Below are positions 16,791 through 25,219 of a stretch of 56,541 nt of DNA, piece after piece; position 1 is the stretch's first letter; every line of letters begins with the position of its first letter. A program made the position numbers and the translations under genes. This DNA is from Lachnospiraceae bacterium (GTDB taxonomy: Bacteria > Bacillota > Clostridia > Lachnospirales > Lachnospiraceae). The notes under the pieces were generated by a model that was not told where the DNA came from, ran no database searches, and was given only the letters and a program-made list of their open reading frames with translations. The stretch lies in NCBI GenBank assembly GCA_017619975.1, contig JAFZRH010000032.1:1-56541 (forward strand). The letters run 5' to 3'.

Positions 16791-16832
16791 TCTACCACAT
16801 TATAGCACAAGTGGTAGATAAAGTGGTAGATA
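16791..16832 (-). promoter_or_regulatory. Promoter with three GTGGTAGATA boxes (candidate autoregulatory operator)
   Basis: On the minus strand a -10 TATAAT (16799-16804) is flanked by boxes. One inverted copy (TCTACCAC, 16791-16798) lies downstream. Two direct copies of GTGGTAGATA (16811-16820 and 16823-16832) cover the spacer and -35 zone. The start of the AlbA_2 gene is about 30 bp downstream. Confidence 0.65.
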
Positions 16833-17029
16833 AATCGATATATAAAGTCTTCGATAAAACTATTGTAAATCTGCTTTTGCGTAGTTTTAGAACGTGGCAC
16901 AGAGTATCATGTGTTCTCTGTGATCTCACCCTCGGGAATAATCAAATATATCTAATCTTGGCCTCTTCGAAAAAATATTCCTTAGCGGAACTCAGCCGAT
17001 TTCAACAGGGGAGCGAAACACTCGCTTCT

Positions 17030-17102
17030 GTTAGCTGGGACGCCCACGAAAAAAGGTTGGAGTTTTTGTTAGCTGGAAAGGCATTTTTGTTAGCTGGAAG
17101 AC

Positions 17103-17128
<26 letters not shown>
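17030..17128. repeat. Cluster of GTTAGCTGG direct repeats
   Basis: GTTAGCTGG occurs at 17030, 17068, 17089 and 17120, with an inverted TTAGCTGG at 17109-17116. Each is usually followed by AAA/AAG and preceded by T-runs. Further copies lie at 14099 and 14455, and TTAACTGG at 14070. All flank the two tRNA-Arg repeats. The gene-free stretch 16769-17628 otherwise contains the AlbA_2 promoter, the tRNA-Arg, its terminator and the tRNA 5' half; I see no gene in it. Confidence 0.75.
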
Positions 17129-17376
<248 letters not shown>

Positions 17377-17497
17377 AAGGGTATTTTCAGGGGCTTTAAT
17401 GCCCTAAAAATCGGTATTATATTTTGGTTTCACAACTGAGTCCAATCGAACTCCTGACCTCCCGCTTTTTGCCTAAAGGCGCGTGCTGCACTACTGC

Positions 17498-17537
<40 letters not shown>

Positions 17538-17628
17538 AAGGGGGGCATGGTTCATCAGGACTATACCGCATTTGGCGGGAACCTGCAAGCCTTTTCTTTT
17601 CCGATCGGGATTTTTCGGGAGATCCGCT

Positions 17629-18246
17629 TCAGGCGGTGATCTCCCGGACTTTCTCAGCCAGCATGGCGGTCAGCGCTGCACCGAGCAGTTCTTCCGGGCT
17701 TTGATCCGGACGGATCCATTCCATGGCGGCCTGCTCCGGCAGAATGAGCGGCATCCGGTCGTGAAGAAAGCGGAGAGAGGGATCCGCGTCGCGGGTCAGC
17801 ACCACAAAAACAGGAAGACCGTTCTCGATCCGGTACAGACCGCAAAGCCAGGTCAGCGCTTCGCCGGCCGGGCGGATCCGATATTTCTCACCGGTCTTTT
17901 TCCGGCCGGAGGGAGAGGTCAGATGCTCCCACTCGAAATAATGGGCTGCCGGAATGATGCAGCGGTGACGGACCCAGGCATCGCGGAAAGTCGGTTTGAC
18001 GGAAGCCGTTTCCGAACGGGCGTTGATCAGCAGTGTTTTCTCACGGAAGCCCCAGCGCATGGGGAAGACCGCTTTTTCCCCGCGGCGGTTCGGCGCGATA
18101 ACCGGAGCCACATCCGCAGGACGGATCTCGCCGGAAGTTTTGACCGCTGCGGTCTGCTGCCAGCGGCCGATCAGCGGAGAACGCAGCATTTCTTCCACGA
18201 TCTCCCGTATCTCGGGAGATTCATCTGTCCAGTAACGGCAGCACAC
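17629..18246 (-). CDS. yedK: SOS response-associated peptidase / abasic-site DNA-protein crosslinker (YedK/HMCES family)
   Basis: This 205-residue protein starts at GTG 18246 (AGGAGG upstream), placing the catalytic Cys at position 2 (MCCRYW; most relatives read MCGRY). Other active-site elements are present: NARSET, YFEWE and HDRMP. Family members bind single-stranded DNA and form a stable thiazolidine crosslink to abasic sites to protect them during replication. The gene is divergent from mntP and shares a 191-bp intergenic region with it. It lies just outside the tRNA-Arg repeat region, back in GC-rich DNA. Confidence 0.9.
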   Translation of the reverse strand: MCCRYWTDESPEIREIVEEMLRSPLIGRWQQTAAVKTSGEIRPADVAPVIAPNRRGEKAVFPMRWGFREKTLLINARSETASVKPTFRDAWVRHRCIIPAAHYFEWEHLTSPSGRKKTGEKYRIRPAGEALTWLCGLYRIENGLPVFVVLTRDADPSLRFLHDRMPLILPEQAAMEWIRPDQSPEELLGAALTAMLAEKVREITA

Positions 18247-18383
18247 CGTTTCAGGCCTCCTTCTCTTTCGTCTTTCGGGTCCTTCCGAAAAGCAGTTTTA
18301 TCCTACCACGGAAACGGATGAGAAAGCAAGTGCCGCCGCGGCCTTCCCTTTTCAAAGAATCTGGCGGAATCCGCCGAAAACGC

Positions 18384-18412
18384 TTGTTGCAGAGCCCAAT
18401 CCGTGGTATAAA
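18384..18412 (+). promoter_or_regulatory. Promoter of mntP
   Basis: -35 TTGTTG (18384-18389), 17-bp spacer, -10 TATAAA (18407-18412), 25 bp before the start codon. The leader is too short for a yybP-ykoY riboswitch. Confidence 0.7.
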
Positions 18413-18437
18413 AACAAAACAACGGGAGGATATAAAG

Positions 18438-19022
18438 ATGGATCTTGTCTTTATCCTGAACAGCCTCGCCTTAGGGGTGGGGCTTGCCATGGATGCATTT
18501 TCGGTTTCGCTGGCCAACGGTCTGCATGAACCGACGATGCCGAAAAAAAGAATGCTCGGGATCGCCGCGGTTTACGCGGTCTTTCAGTATGCGATGCCGA
18601 TCATCGGCTGGGTGCTGATTAAAACCGTGGAAGAGCTGTTTTCGGCGTTTCATAAACTGGTTCCCTGGATCGCTCTGCTGCTTTTGCTTTATATCGGCGG
18701 CAAGATGCTGCTGGAGGGGCTGCGGGAGCGGAAAAACGGCGCGGAGGCAGCAGAAGACAGGCCGCCGCTGGGGCTGCGTCTTTTGATCGTACAGGGGATC
18801 GCGACGTCGATCGATGCGCTTTCCGTCGGTTTTACCCTGGAAGAATACAGCTTCTGGAAAGCCAATGCGGCGGCCCTGATGATCGGCGGCGTGACGTTTC
18901 TGATCTGTCTGGGCGGGATTCTGATCGGGCGGAAAGCCGGAACGAAGCTGTCCTGGGGTGCTTCGGTCCTGGGCGGACTGATCCTGATCGCGATTGGGAT
19001 CGAGATCTTTTTGACGCGCTGA
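18438..19022 (+). CDS. mntP: Manganese efflux pump MntP family
   Basis: This protein has 194 residues and six hydrophobic helices. The two internal repeats carry the family signatures LGVGLAMDAFSVSLANG and GIATSIDALSVGFTL, with the conserved acidic residues in MDAFSVS and IDALSVG. MntP exports Mn2+ across the cytoplasmic membrane. The start at 18438 is set by GGGAGGA 7 bp upstream; the frame is open further upstream but has no better site. It is a single-gene unit from its own promoter. A second likely Mn2+ exporter is encoded at 39649 under a Mn2+ riboswitch. Confidence 0.9.
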   Translation: MDLVFILNSLALGVGLAMDAFSVSLANGLHEPTMPKKRMLGIAAVYAVFQYAMPIIGWVLIKTVEELFSAFHKLVPWIALLLLLYIGGKMLLEGLRERKNGAEAAEDRPPLGLRLLIVQGIATSIDALSVGFTLEEYSFWKANAAALMIGGVTFLICLGGILIGRKAGTKLSWGASVLGGLILIAIGIEIFLTR

Positions 19023-19062
19023 AAACGCGCTGCCCGTCGCGCGGAATATCCCGGAAAGCGGA

Positions 19063-19092
19063 TTGACAACAACGGATGTTCTGCGGTATCTT
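19063..19092 (+). promoter_or_regulatory. Promoter of rsmD-coaD
   Basis: -35 TTGACA (19063-19068), 18-bp spacer, -10 TATCTT (19087-19092), followed by AAGGAG and the rsmD start. Confidence 0.65.
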
Positions 19093-19117
19093 TATAAAAA
19101 ACAAGGAGCGTTTTCCC

Positions 19118-19687
19118 ATGCAGGTGGTAGCCGGTTCTGCCAGACGAATACTTTTAAAGACGAGTCCGGGCGAGGCGACCCGGCCGACCTCCAACCGCAT
19201 CAAGGAGACGCTTTTTAATATCCTGCAGCCGGTCGTCCAGGGAAGCCGTTTTCTGGATCTTTTCGCCGGATCGGGAGCGATCGGCATCGAGGCCTTAAGC
19301 CGCGGCGCAAGAGAAGCGGTCTTCGTGGAAAACAGCCGGGCGGCCTGCGCCTGTATTCAGGACAATCTGACCCGGACGCATCTAAAAGAGAAAGCCACGC
19401 TGATGACGGCGGACGTTTTTGCCGCAATCCGGCGTCTTTCCTTAAACGGGAAGCCTTTTGACATCATCTTCCTGGATCCGCCGTATGACGCGGGCTATGA
19501 GGAAGAAGTGCTGAAGGAACTGACGGCTTCTTCGCTGGTGACGCCGGATACGCTGATCATTGCCGAAATGCGGATCCGGAAAGAGCTGGAAGGTCTTGAG
19601 GAGATGGGGCTCGCCATCCGCCGCGTAAAAGAGTATAAAAACAACAAACATGTATTCCTTGGCTTAAAAGGAGAGGAAGATGAATAA
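19118..19687 (+). CDS. rsmD: 16S rRNA (guanine(966)-N(2))-methyltransferase RsmD
   Basis: This 189-residue protein has the Rossmann-fold methyltransferase motifs DLFAGSGAIGIEALSRGA (SAM binding) and FLDPPYDAGYE (the DPPY catalytic motif of N-methyltransferases). The N-terminus VVAGSARRILL matches RsmD. It methylates G966 of 16S rRNA in 30S assembly. The start is set by AAGGAG upstream of ATG 19118. Its stop overlaps the coaD start by 8 bp, the usual rsmD-coaD pairing. Confidence 0.93.
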   Translation: MQVVAGSARRILLKTSPGEATRPTSNRIKETLFNILQPVVQGSRFLDLFAGSGAIGIEALSRGAREAVFVENSRAACACIQDNLTRTHLKEKATLMTADVFAAIRRLSLNGKPFDIIFLDPPYDAGYEEEVLKELTASSLVTPDTLIIAEMRIRKELEGLEEMGLAIRRVKEYKNNKHVFLGLKGEEDE

Positions 19688-20186
19688 GAAAAAGGAAAGA
19701 ACGATCCTTTACCCCGGAAGCTTTGATCCGCTGACGCTGGGACATCTGGATCTGATCCGCCGCGCCGCAAAAATTTTTGATAAAGTTTATGTGGGCGTTC
19801 TGGTCAATCCGTATAAAAAATCGTTGTTTTCTGTGGAAGAGCGTGTTATAATGATATGTCGTATAACAGCGGATCTTCCGCAGGTTGAAGTGGTCAGTTT
19901 CGGCGGTCTTCTGATCGAGTTCTGTCATAAACTGGGCATTCGGTGCATCCTGCGGGGCTTGCGGGATCAAGGCGATTTTGAAGCGGAGATCAAGGTTGCG
20001 CAGGGCCTGAAGGTGCTGGATCCCGATCTGGAAACGGTGTTCCTGGGAACGGATCCGCATTACAGCTATTTAAGCTCCAGCATGGTCCGGGAAGTCGCTT
20101 CCGGCGGCGGTGACGTGAGTGCTTTCGTACCGGACGGTCTGGCTCCGCTGGTTGCGGAAAAATATAAAGAAAAAGCAATGACCTAA
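19680..20186 (+). CDS. coaD: Phosphopantetheine adenylyltransferase
   Basis: This 168-residue protein has the nucleotidyltransferase signature YPGSFDPLTLGHLDLI (T/HxGH), RGLRDQGDFEAEI and the C-terminal YLSSSMVREVASGGGDV. It transfers AMP to 4'-phosphopantetheine in CoA synthesis. It is translationally coupled to rsmD. It also supplies CoA for the lipid and fermentation enzymes encoded in the window. Confidence 0.95.
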   Translation: MNKKKERTILYPGSFDPLTLGHLDLIRRAAKIFDKVYVGVLVNPYKKSLFSVEERVIMICRITADLPQVEVVSFGGLLIEFCHKLGIRCILRGLRDQGDFEAEIKVAQGLKVLDPDLETVFLGTDPHYSYLSSSMVREVASGGGDVSAFVPDGLAPLVAEKYKEKAMT

Positions 20187-20213
20187 GCTGAAATATAGAT
20201 GGGGGTTAAAGAT

Positions 20214-20822
20214 ATGAGCAGGATTGAACAGATCATCAACGAAATGGAAGAATATTTGGACGGCTGCAAGTCCCAGACCTTCTCCAACAACAAGCGTATC
20301 GTCGTCGAAAAGGACGTTATGGACGATATGCTGGTGGAACTGCGGATGCGCACGCCCGAAGAAATCAAGAAATATCAGAAGATCATCGCCAATAAGGACG
20401 AGATCCTGACCGAAGCCCGCCGTCAGGCGGAGGATACGCTGGTGGAGGCCAAGCGCCTGAAAGAGGAAATGGTCAGTCAGAGCGAGATCATGAAGACCGC
20501 TTCCGCAGACGCGCAGCAGCTGATGAGCGAGACTGAAGCCAAGGCACAGCGCATGATCGATGAAGCGACCATGGAAGCGGACGAGATCCGTCAGAGCGCC
20601 ATGAACTACACCGACTCGCTGCTGGCCGGCCTTCAGGATTTCCTGGGTCATTCCATGGACAGCCTGCAGAGCCGCTTCAACAGCTTCTACAATCAGATGC
20701 ACGCCAGCTATCAGGTGGTAGCCTCCAACCGTCAGGAACTGCGGAATCAGCAAGGCGCTGAGGAAGCAGAGGCACCTGCCGAAGAAGAGGAACCGAAGCC
20801 TGCGGAAGAGCCGGAAGAGTAA
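20214..20822 (+). CDS. Coiled-coil protein, DivIVA/ATP-synthase-b-like
   Basis: This 202-residue protein starts at ATG 20214 after GGGGG. It is mostly charged alpha-helix with heptad character (EARRQAEDTLVEAKRLKEEM, SETEAKAQRMIDEATMEADE) and ends in a proline/glutamate-rich tail. No transmembrane segment is visible. Comparable proteins follow coaD in many Lachnospiraceae and are labelled ATPase or vacuolar H-type by similarity to coiled coils. Real function is unknown; a scaffold or cell-division role is possible. It lies 27 bp after coaD and is followed by a terminator. Confidence 0.7.
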   Translation: MSRIEQIINEMEEYLDGCKSQTFSNNKRIVVEKDVMDDMLVELRMRTPEEIKKYQKIIANKDEILTEARRQAEDTLVEAKRLKEEMVSQSEIMKTASADAQQLMSETEAKAQRMIDEATMEADEIRQSAMNYTDSLLAGLQDFLGHSMDSLQSRFNSFYNQMHASYQVVASNRQELRNQQGAEEAEAPAEEEEPKPAEEPEE

Positions 20823-20831
20823 GGACCAGAG

Positions 20832-20859
20832 GGGACGGTTTTCCGTCCCCTTTCTTTTG
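20832..20859 (+). terminator. Terminator after the rsmD-coaD operon
   Basis: Stem GGGGACGG / CCGTCCCC with a TTTT loop, followed by TTTCTTTT. Confidence 0.85.
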
Positions 20860-20870
20860 GGAGAGAGTTC

Positions 20871-21458
20871 ATGAGTGCGTTTTTTGCCAACCCCTTTGCC
20901 AAGGGGCAGTATGAGTATTTTGCTGCGCGCAAGCGCCAGCAGCTGCGGATCACGCTGGTATTCGTTTTTTTCGTCGCCGCGTTTGTTGCGGCGGGGCTGA
21001 TCGTGTTCGGGAATACGAAAAACCTGCTTACGATCCCCGGCGTGCTGCTGGTTCTGCCCATGGCGAACTTTTTTGTGACCTATCTGGCGCTGGTGAAGGG
21101 GAAAGAGCTCGGGGAAGAAAAGCGCGCCCAGGTGCGGGTTTTCGAGGACAACGGTCTGGCGCTGTATCATCTGATGTATGTGGATGAGAAGGGAAAAAGA
21201 CATTTCCTGGATCATACCGTCGTGTATCAGAACGCGATCGTTGCCTATGCCTCGACGGTCAAGGCAGAGGAGCGGGTCCCGCTCGAGTCGGACTGCATCG
21301 TTCGACTGAAGAAAAAAAATATCAACCTACGGCTGAAAGTATATACCGAGTGGGAGGCATACTTGGCAAGGCTGGCAGAGATCGAGCCGGAAGTGCCGGA
21401 AGATCAGGTAAAACTGGTCGAGAAGGCGCAGGAGGTCCTGCTGGGGATGTGCCTGTAA
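20871..21458 (+). CDS. Conserved hypothetical membrane protein
   Basis: This 195-residue protein has two adjacent transmembrane helices at about residues 27-47 and 51-73 (LRITLVFVFFVAAFVAAGLI and IPGVLLVLPMANFFVTYLAL). A cytoplasmic alpha/beta domain of about 115 residues follows. I do not recognise the family. It starts 12 bp after the preceding terminator with GGGAGAG upstream, and lies 28 bp before the pseudouridine synthase, with which it is probably cotranscribed. Confidence 0.65.
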   Translation: MSAFFANPFAKGQYEYFAARKRQQLRITLVFVFFVAAFVAAGLIVFGNTKNLLTIPGVLLVLPMANFFVTYLALVKGKELGEEKRAQVRVFEDNGLALYHLMYVDEKGKRHFLDHTVVYQNAIVAYASTVKAEERVPLESDCIVRLKKKNINLRLKVYTEWEAYLARLAEIEPEVPEDQVKLVEKAQEVLLGMCL

Positions 21459-21486
21459 GGCGGCATTCGGATGGGATGAGGAGAGT

Positions 21487-22575
21487 ATGAGGAATCTATC
21501 CGTCGGGCCGGCCGATGCCGGCCAGCGTCTGGACAAATTTCTGGTTCGTACCTTTAAGGAAGCTGAAAAAGGCTTCCTTTATCGGATGCTGCGAAAAAAA
21601 AATATCACCTTGAACGGGTCGAAGGCGGCCGGCAATGAGATGTTAAAGGCCGGAGATCAGATCGAGGTCTATTTTTCCGATGAGACGTTTGAGAAGTTCC
21701 GCGGGACGGCCGGGAAGGTCGCCGCTTCCGCAGAAGAATCCGCCATGAAGAAGAATGGCACAGCCGGGGCGTTTTCAAAGCAGGCGCCTTCGCTGCTTTC
21801 GGTCGTTTATGAAGATGAAGCCCTGCTTTTTGTGAATAAACCGGCCGGCCTGCTCAGCCAGAAAGCCGGGCGGGACGACGACTGCCTGGCGGACCGGATC
21901 GCGGCCTACACGGCTGCGCAGAACGCGGCGAAGCCGGAAAGCGCCCGTTCCCAGGGCTTTACTCCGGCGCCGGCGCACCGGCTCGACCGCAACACCAGCG
22001 GTCTGGTCCTGGCCGGCAAGACGCTGCCCGGGCAGCAGCTATTATCTTTCCTGCTGCGGGAACGGGAACTCGAGAAATATTATCTCTGCGTGGTAAAGGG
22101 CAGGCTGGAAAAGCCGCTCCATTCCGTGCTTTTCTGGCAGAAGGACGAAGCGGACAATACGGTCACGATCCGGAAAGAAGCGGTGCCCGGTGCCGAAAAG
22201 GTGGAACTGACGGCCCGGACGGAGCGGTCGCTGGAGAGAGGTTACAGTTTGCTGAAGGTGCGGCTGATCAGCGGCAAGAGCCATCAGATCCGCGCGCAGC
22301 TCGCGTTTTTGGGGCTCCCGATCGCGGGAGACGCCAAGTACGGCAGCGCCGACGTCAACCGGGAACTGGCCGTTCTCTGGGGCGGTACGCTCCGCGTGCA
22401 GCTGCTGCACAGCTTTGAAGCCGTCTTTCCGGCTGCGCTGCCGGAAGAGGCGGGGCTCTCGGAAGAAGCCCGGCAGGTTTTTGAACGGGTCGCGGGCAAA
22501 AGCTTTCAGGCGCCGCTGCCGCCGGTCTTTATCAGCGTCATAAAGGCGCTGGGAGGAGGCTCCCATGGCGAATAA
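21487..22575 (+). CDS. RluA-family pseudouridine synthase with S4 domain
   Basis: This is a 362-residue protein. Residues 1-65 are an S4 RNA-binding domain (DAGQRLDKFLVRTF, RKKNITLNG). The catalytic domain carries PAHRLDRNTSGLVLAGK with the catalytic Asp at 167, then SGKSHQIRAQLAFLGLPIAGD. It isomerises uridine in rRNA or tRNA; the target (RluC- or RluD-like) is not resolved. It ends inside the start of recU (11-bp overlap), indicating coupled translation. Confidence 0.9.
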   Translation: MRNLSVGPADAGQRLDKFLVRTFKEAEKGFLYRMLRKKNITLNGSKAAGNEMLKAGDQIEVYFSDETFEKFRGTAGKVAASAEESAMKKNGTAGAFSKQAPSLLSVVYEDEALLFVNKPAGLLSQKAGRDDDCLADRIAAYTAAQNAAKPESARSQGFTPAPAHRLDRNTSGLVLAGKTLPGQQLLSFLLRERELEKYYLCVVKGRLEKPLHSVLFWQKDEADNTVTIRKEAVPGAEKVELTARTERSLERGYSLLKVRLISGKSHQIRAQLAFLGLPIAGDAKYGSADVNRELAVLWGGTLRVQLLHSFEAVFPAALPEEAGLSEEARQVFERVAGKSFQAPLPPVFISVIKALGGGSHGE

Positions 22576-23092
22576 TCACGGTCTGCGCGGCTCCACGCTG
22601 GAAGCGATGGTGAATATGACCATCGACCGATACCGGGAGGACGGGCTGGCGGTGATCCAGAAGATCCCGACGCCCATCACGCCCATCAATATCGAAAAAG
22701 AGACGCGGCATATCACACTGGCGTACTTCGACGCCAAGAGCACGGTGGACTACATCGGTACGGTGCAGGGCATCCCGGTCTGCTTCGACGCGAAGGAGTG
22801 CAAGGTGGATACCTTCCCCCTGCAGAACATCCACGAGCATCAGTACCGTTTCATGCGCGATTTCGAGGCGCAGGACGGTGTGGCCTTTCTGCTTCTGTTC
22901 TTTACCGGCCGGGACGAGATGATCTACCTGCCGTTCCGGGAGCTCAGGCATTTCTGGGAGCGCGCCGAGAAGGGCGGACGGAAGAGTTTTTTGTATGCGG
23001 AGCTCGATAAGGACTATGTGGTTCGCGACGGCGACGGCACGCCGGCGCACTTCCTGCCGCTCCTGCAGAAGGATCTGGATGAGAGAGAATAA
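22565..23092 (+). CDS. recU: Holliday junction resolvase RecU
   Basis: This 175-residue protein shows the RecU hallmarks. These are the N-terminal RGSTLEAMVNMTIDRYR, the nuclease core STVDYIGTVQGIPVCFDAKEC (Asp and E/K of the PD-(D/E)XK fold) and HEHQYRFMRDFEAQDG. RecU cuts recombination intermediates in Firmicutes, working with RuvAB. AGGAGG sits within the preceding gene. In Bacillus it lies beside ponA; here it follows a pseudouridine synthase and precedes a long hairpin. Confidence 0.92.
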   Translation: MANNHGLRGSTLEAMVNMTIDRYREDGLAVIQKIPTPITPINIEKETRHITLAYFDAKSTVDYIGTVQGIPVCFDAKECKVDTFPLQNIHEHQYRFMRDFEAQDGVAFLLLFFTGRDEMIYLPFRELRHFWERAEKGGRKSFLYAELDKDYVVRDGDGTPAHFLPLLQKDLDERE

Positions 23093-23097
23093 CGGAT

Positions 23098-23231
23098 AAA
23101 TGCCGAGCGCGCCCGACAATGCTTTTCGAATGCCCCTTGAGGCGACCTGACAATTCTTATGTTCAGGAAGGTCGCCGAAGCGGGCTGAGAAAAGCATTTG
23201 TCGAGGCAGCGAGGCTTGGAACAGGACATTT
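23098..23231. repeat. Long nested inverted repeat / structured intergenic element
   Basis: The gap between recU and the radical-SAM gene folds on itself almost completely. From outside in the pairs are TAAATG with CATTTA, CGACAATGCTTTTC with GAAAAGCATTTGTCG, GCCC with GGGC, GGCGACC with GGTCGCC and CTGA with TCAG. No T-tract follows. It could be a palindromic repeat element or a structured RNA. Confidence 0.65.
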
Positions 23232-23245
23232 AGAATCCGTGAATA

Positions 23246-25219
23246 ATGATTATGCGTAATTTAGCCTTGTCGGAAGACATTTTGAATACGGTCGAGAAGC
23301 CCGCCCGCTACGTGGGCGGCGAGCTGAACACGGTCATGAAGGACCCCTCCGCGGCGGACCTTCGCTTCGCGTTCTGTTTTCCGGACGTCTATGAGATCGG
23401 CATGGGCAATATCGGGCTGCAGATCCTTTACGACCAGTTCAACAAACGCCAGGACGTCTGGTGCGAGCGGGTGTATTCGCCCTGGCCGGATCTGGATAAG
23501 GTCATGCGGGAGAAGAAGATCCCGCTGTTTGCGCTGGAGTCACAGGATCCGATCCGGGACTTCGATTTCCTCGGCATCACGCTGCAGTACGAAATGTGCT
23601 ATTCCAACGTGCTGCAGGTACTGGATCTTTCCGGGATCCCGCTTTTGGCGAAGGACCGGACGGCGGCGGATCCGATCGTGATCGGCGGCGGGCCCTGCAC
23701 CTACAACCCGGAGCCGATCGCGGATTTCTTTGATCTTTTCTACATCGGCGAGGGCGAGGTCGTCTATGATCAGCTCTTCGATCTGTATATCCGCATGAAA
23801 AAGGCTGGCGCGGCCCGGCAGGACTTCCTGCGTGCGGCGGCCGGCATCGAAGGCATCTATGTGCCCTCGCTCTACGAGCCGCTTTACCGGGAAGACGGGA
23901 CGCTGGCGGATTTCCGGCCGCTTTTTGAGGACGTGCCGAAGAAGGTGAAGCGCGTGATCGTAAAGGAAATGGACCGGGTGGCGTATCCCGTGAGCCCGAT
24001 CGTTCCGTACTTAAGGCCGTTCCAGGACCGCGTGACGCTGGAGATCATGCGGGGCTGCATCCGCGGCTGCCGTTTCTGCCAGGCAGGCATGGTTTACCGT
24101 CCGGTGCGGGAGCGCAGCGTGGAAAGCCTGAAGAAGATCGCGGTCGAGGCTTTGAAGGCCAGCGGCTACGATGAGATCTCGCTGAGTTCCTTAAGCTCCA
24201 GCGATTACAGCGAGCTGAAGGAACTGGTGACTTATCTGATGGACGAATGCGCGGCCAGACACGTGAACATCTCGCTGCCCTCGCTCCGCATCGACAATTT
24301 CTCCCTGGACGTGATGAGCAAGGTTCAGGATATTAAAAAGAGCTCGCTGACCTTCGCGGCGGAGGCCGGCACGCAGCGCCTTCGGAACGTGATCAACAAG
24401 GGCATCACGGAGGAGGATATCCTGCGGGGTTCGGCGGCGGCCTTCCACGGCGGCTGGACGAAGGTGAAGTTCTATTTCATGCTCGGCCTGCCGACGGAGA
24501 CGGAAGAAGACCGAAAGGGCATCGCGGAGCTGTGCGAGCGGGTCGCCGAGCTTTTCTACGCGGAGATCCCGAAGGAAGAGCGGCGCGGGAAGATCCAGAT
24601 CACGGCCAGCTCGTCCTTCTTCGTGCCGAAGCCTTTCACGCCTTTCGAGTGGGCGAAGATGGAGAAGAAAGAGGAGTATCTGGCGCGGGCACATTTCGTG
24701 AAGGACAATTTCCGCGCGCAGAAAAACGGCCGCGTGATGCATTACGAGTATCACGATGCGGACGTGACGGTGCTCGAAGGCGTGTTTGCCCGGGGCGACC
24801 GGAAGATCGGCGCGGTGATCCGCCGTGCCTACGAGCTGGGCTGTCTCTTTGACGCCTGGTCCGAACAGTTTGACGATGCGAAATGGCAGCAGGCCTTTCA
24901 GGACTGCGGCGTGGATCCGGATTTTTACACCCTGCGGGAGCGCTCCGCCGAGGAGCTTTTCCCCTGGGATTTCATTGATATCGGCGTGAGCAAGCGCTTT
25001 TTGCGCCGCGAGTGGGAGCGCGCGATGGAAGGCGTGGTGACGCCGAACTGCCTGGAGCGTTGCAATGGCTGCGGCGCGGGTTCGTACGGCTGCGGCATCT
25101 GTCCGACCAATCAAAACCCGCTGGAGCAGGCGGCGCGCGGCATGCGCGGGGCGGCGGGGAAGCCGGCCGGCGAAGCGGACGGCAGCACGGCGGCAGGGGC
25201 CGGGGAGGTGACGGTATGA
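23246..25219 (+). CDS. TIGR03960 family B12-binding-domain radical SAM protein
   Basis: This is a 657-residue protein. It has an N-terminal cobalamin-binding-like Rossmann region (FCFPDVYEIGMGNIGLQIL), a radical-SAM core with the cluster motif RGCIRGCRFCQAG at about residues 271-278, and a C-terminal cysteine-rich segment (CLERCNGCGAGSYGCGIC). Family members always occur beside TIGR03936 proteins, as here; the reaction is not known to me. A start at 23246 or 23252 (MRNLALSED) fits the family; neither has a strong ribosome site, and the start follows a long hairpin. The stop overlaps the next start (ATGA). Confidence 0.9.
   Translation: MIMRNLALSEDILNTVEKPARYVGGELNTVMKDPSAADLRFAFCFPDVYEIGMGNIGLQILYDQFNKRQDVWCERVYSPWPDLDKVMREKKIPLFALESQDPIRDFDFLGITLQYEMCYSNVLQVLDLSGIPLLAKDRTAADPIVIGGGPCTYNPEPIADFFDLFYIGEGEVVYDQLFDLYIRMKKAGAARQDFLRAAAGIEGIYVPSLYEPLYREDGTLADFRPLFEDVPKKVKRVIVKEMDRVAYPVSPIVPYLRPFQDRVTLEIMRGCIRGCRFCQAGMVYRPVRERSVESLKKIAVEALKASGYDEISLSSLSSSDYSELKELVTYLMDECAARHVNISLPSLRIDNFSLDVMSKVQDIKKSSLTFAAEAGTQRLRNVINKGITEEDILRGSAAAFHGGWTKVKFYFMLGLPTETEEDRKGIAELCERVAELFYAEIPKEERRGKIQITASSSFFVPKPFTPFEWAKMEKKEEYLARAHFVKDNFRAQKNGRVMHYEYHDADVTVLEGVFARGDRKIGAVIRRAYELGCLFDAWSEQFDDAKWQQAFQDCGVDPDFYTLRERSAEELFPWDFIDIGVSKRFLRREWERAMEGVVTPNCLERCNGCGAGSYGCGICPTNQNPLEQAARGMRGAAGKPAGEADGSTAAGAGEVTV

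Noticed and set aside
17377-17497. A second intact tRNA gene between the tRNA 5' half and the intact tRNA
   Set aside because: A T-arm-like segment is visible, but the stems do not pair into a cloverleaf.
18247-18437. yybP-ykoY riboswitch in the mntP leader
   Set aside because: The promoter lies only 25 bp before the start codon and no GGGGAGUAG box is present.
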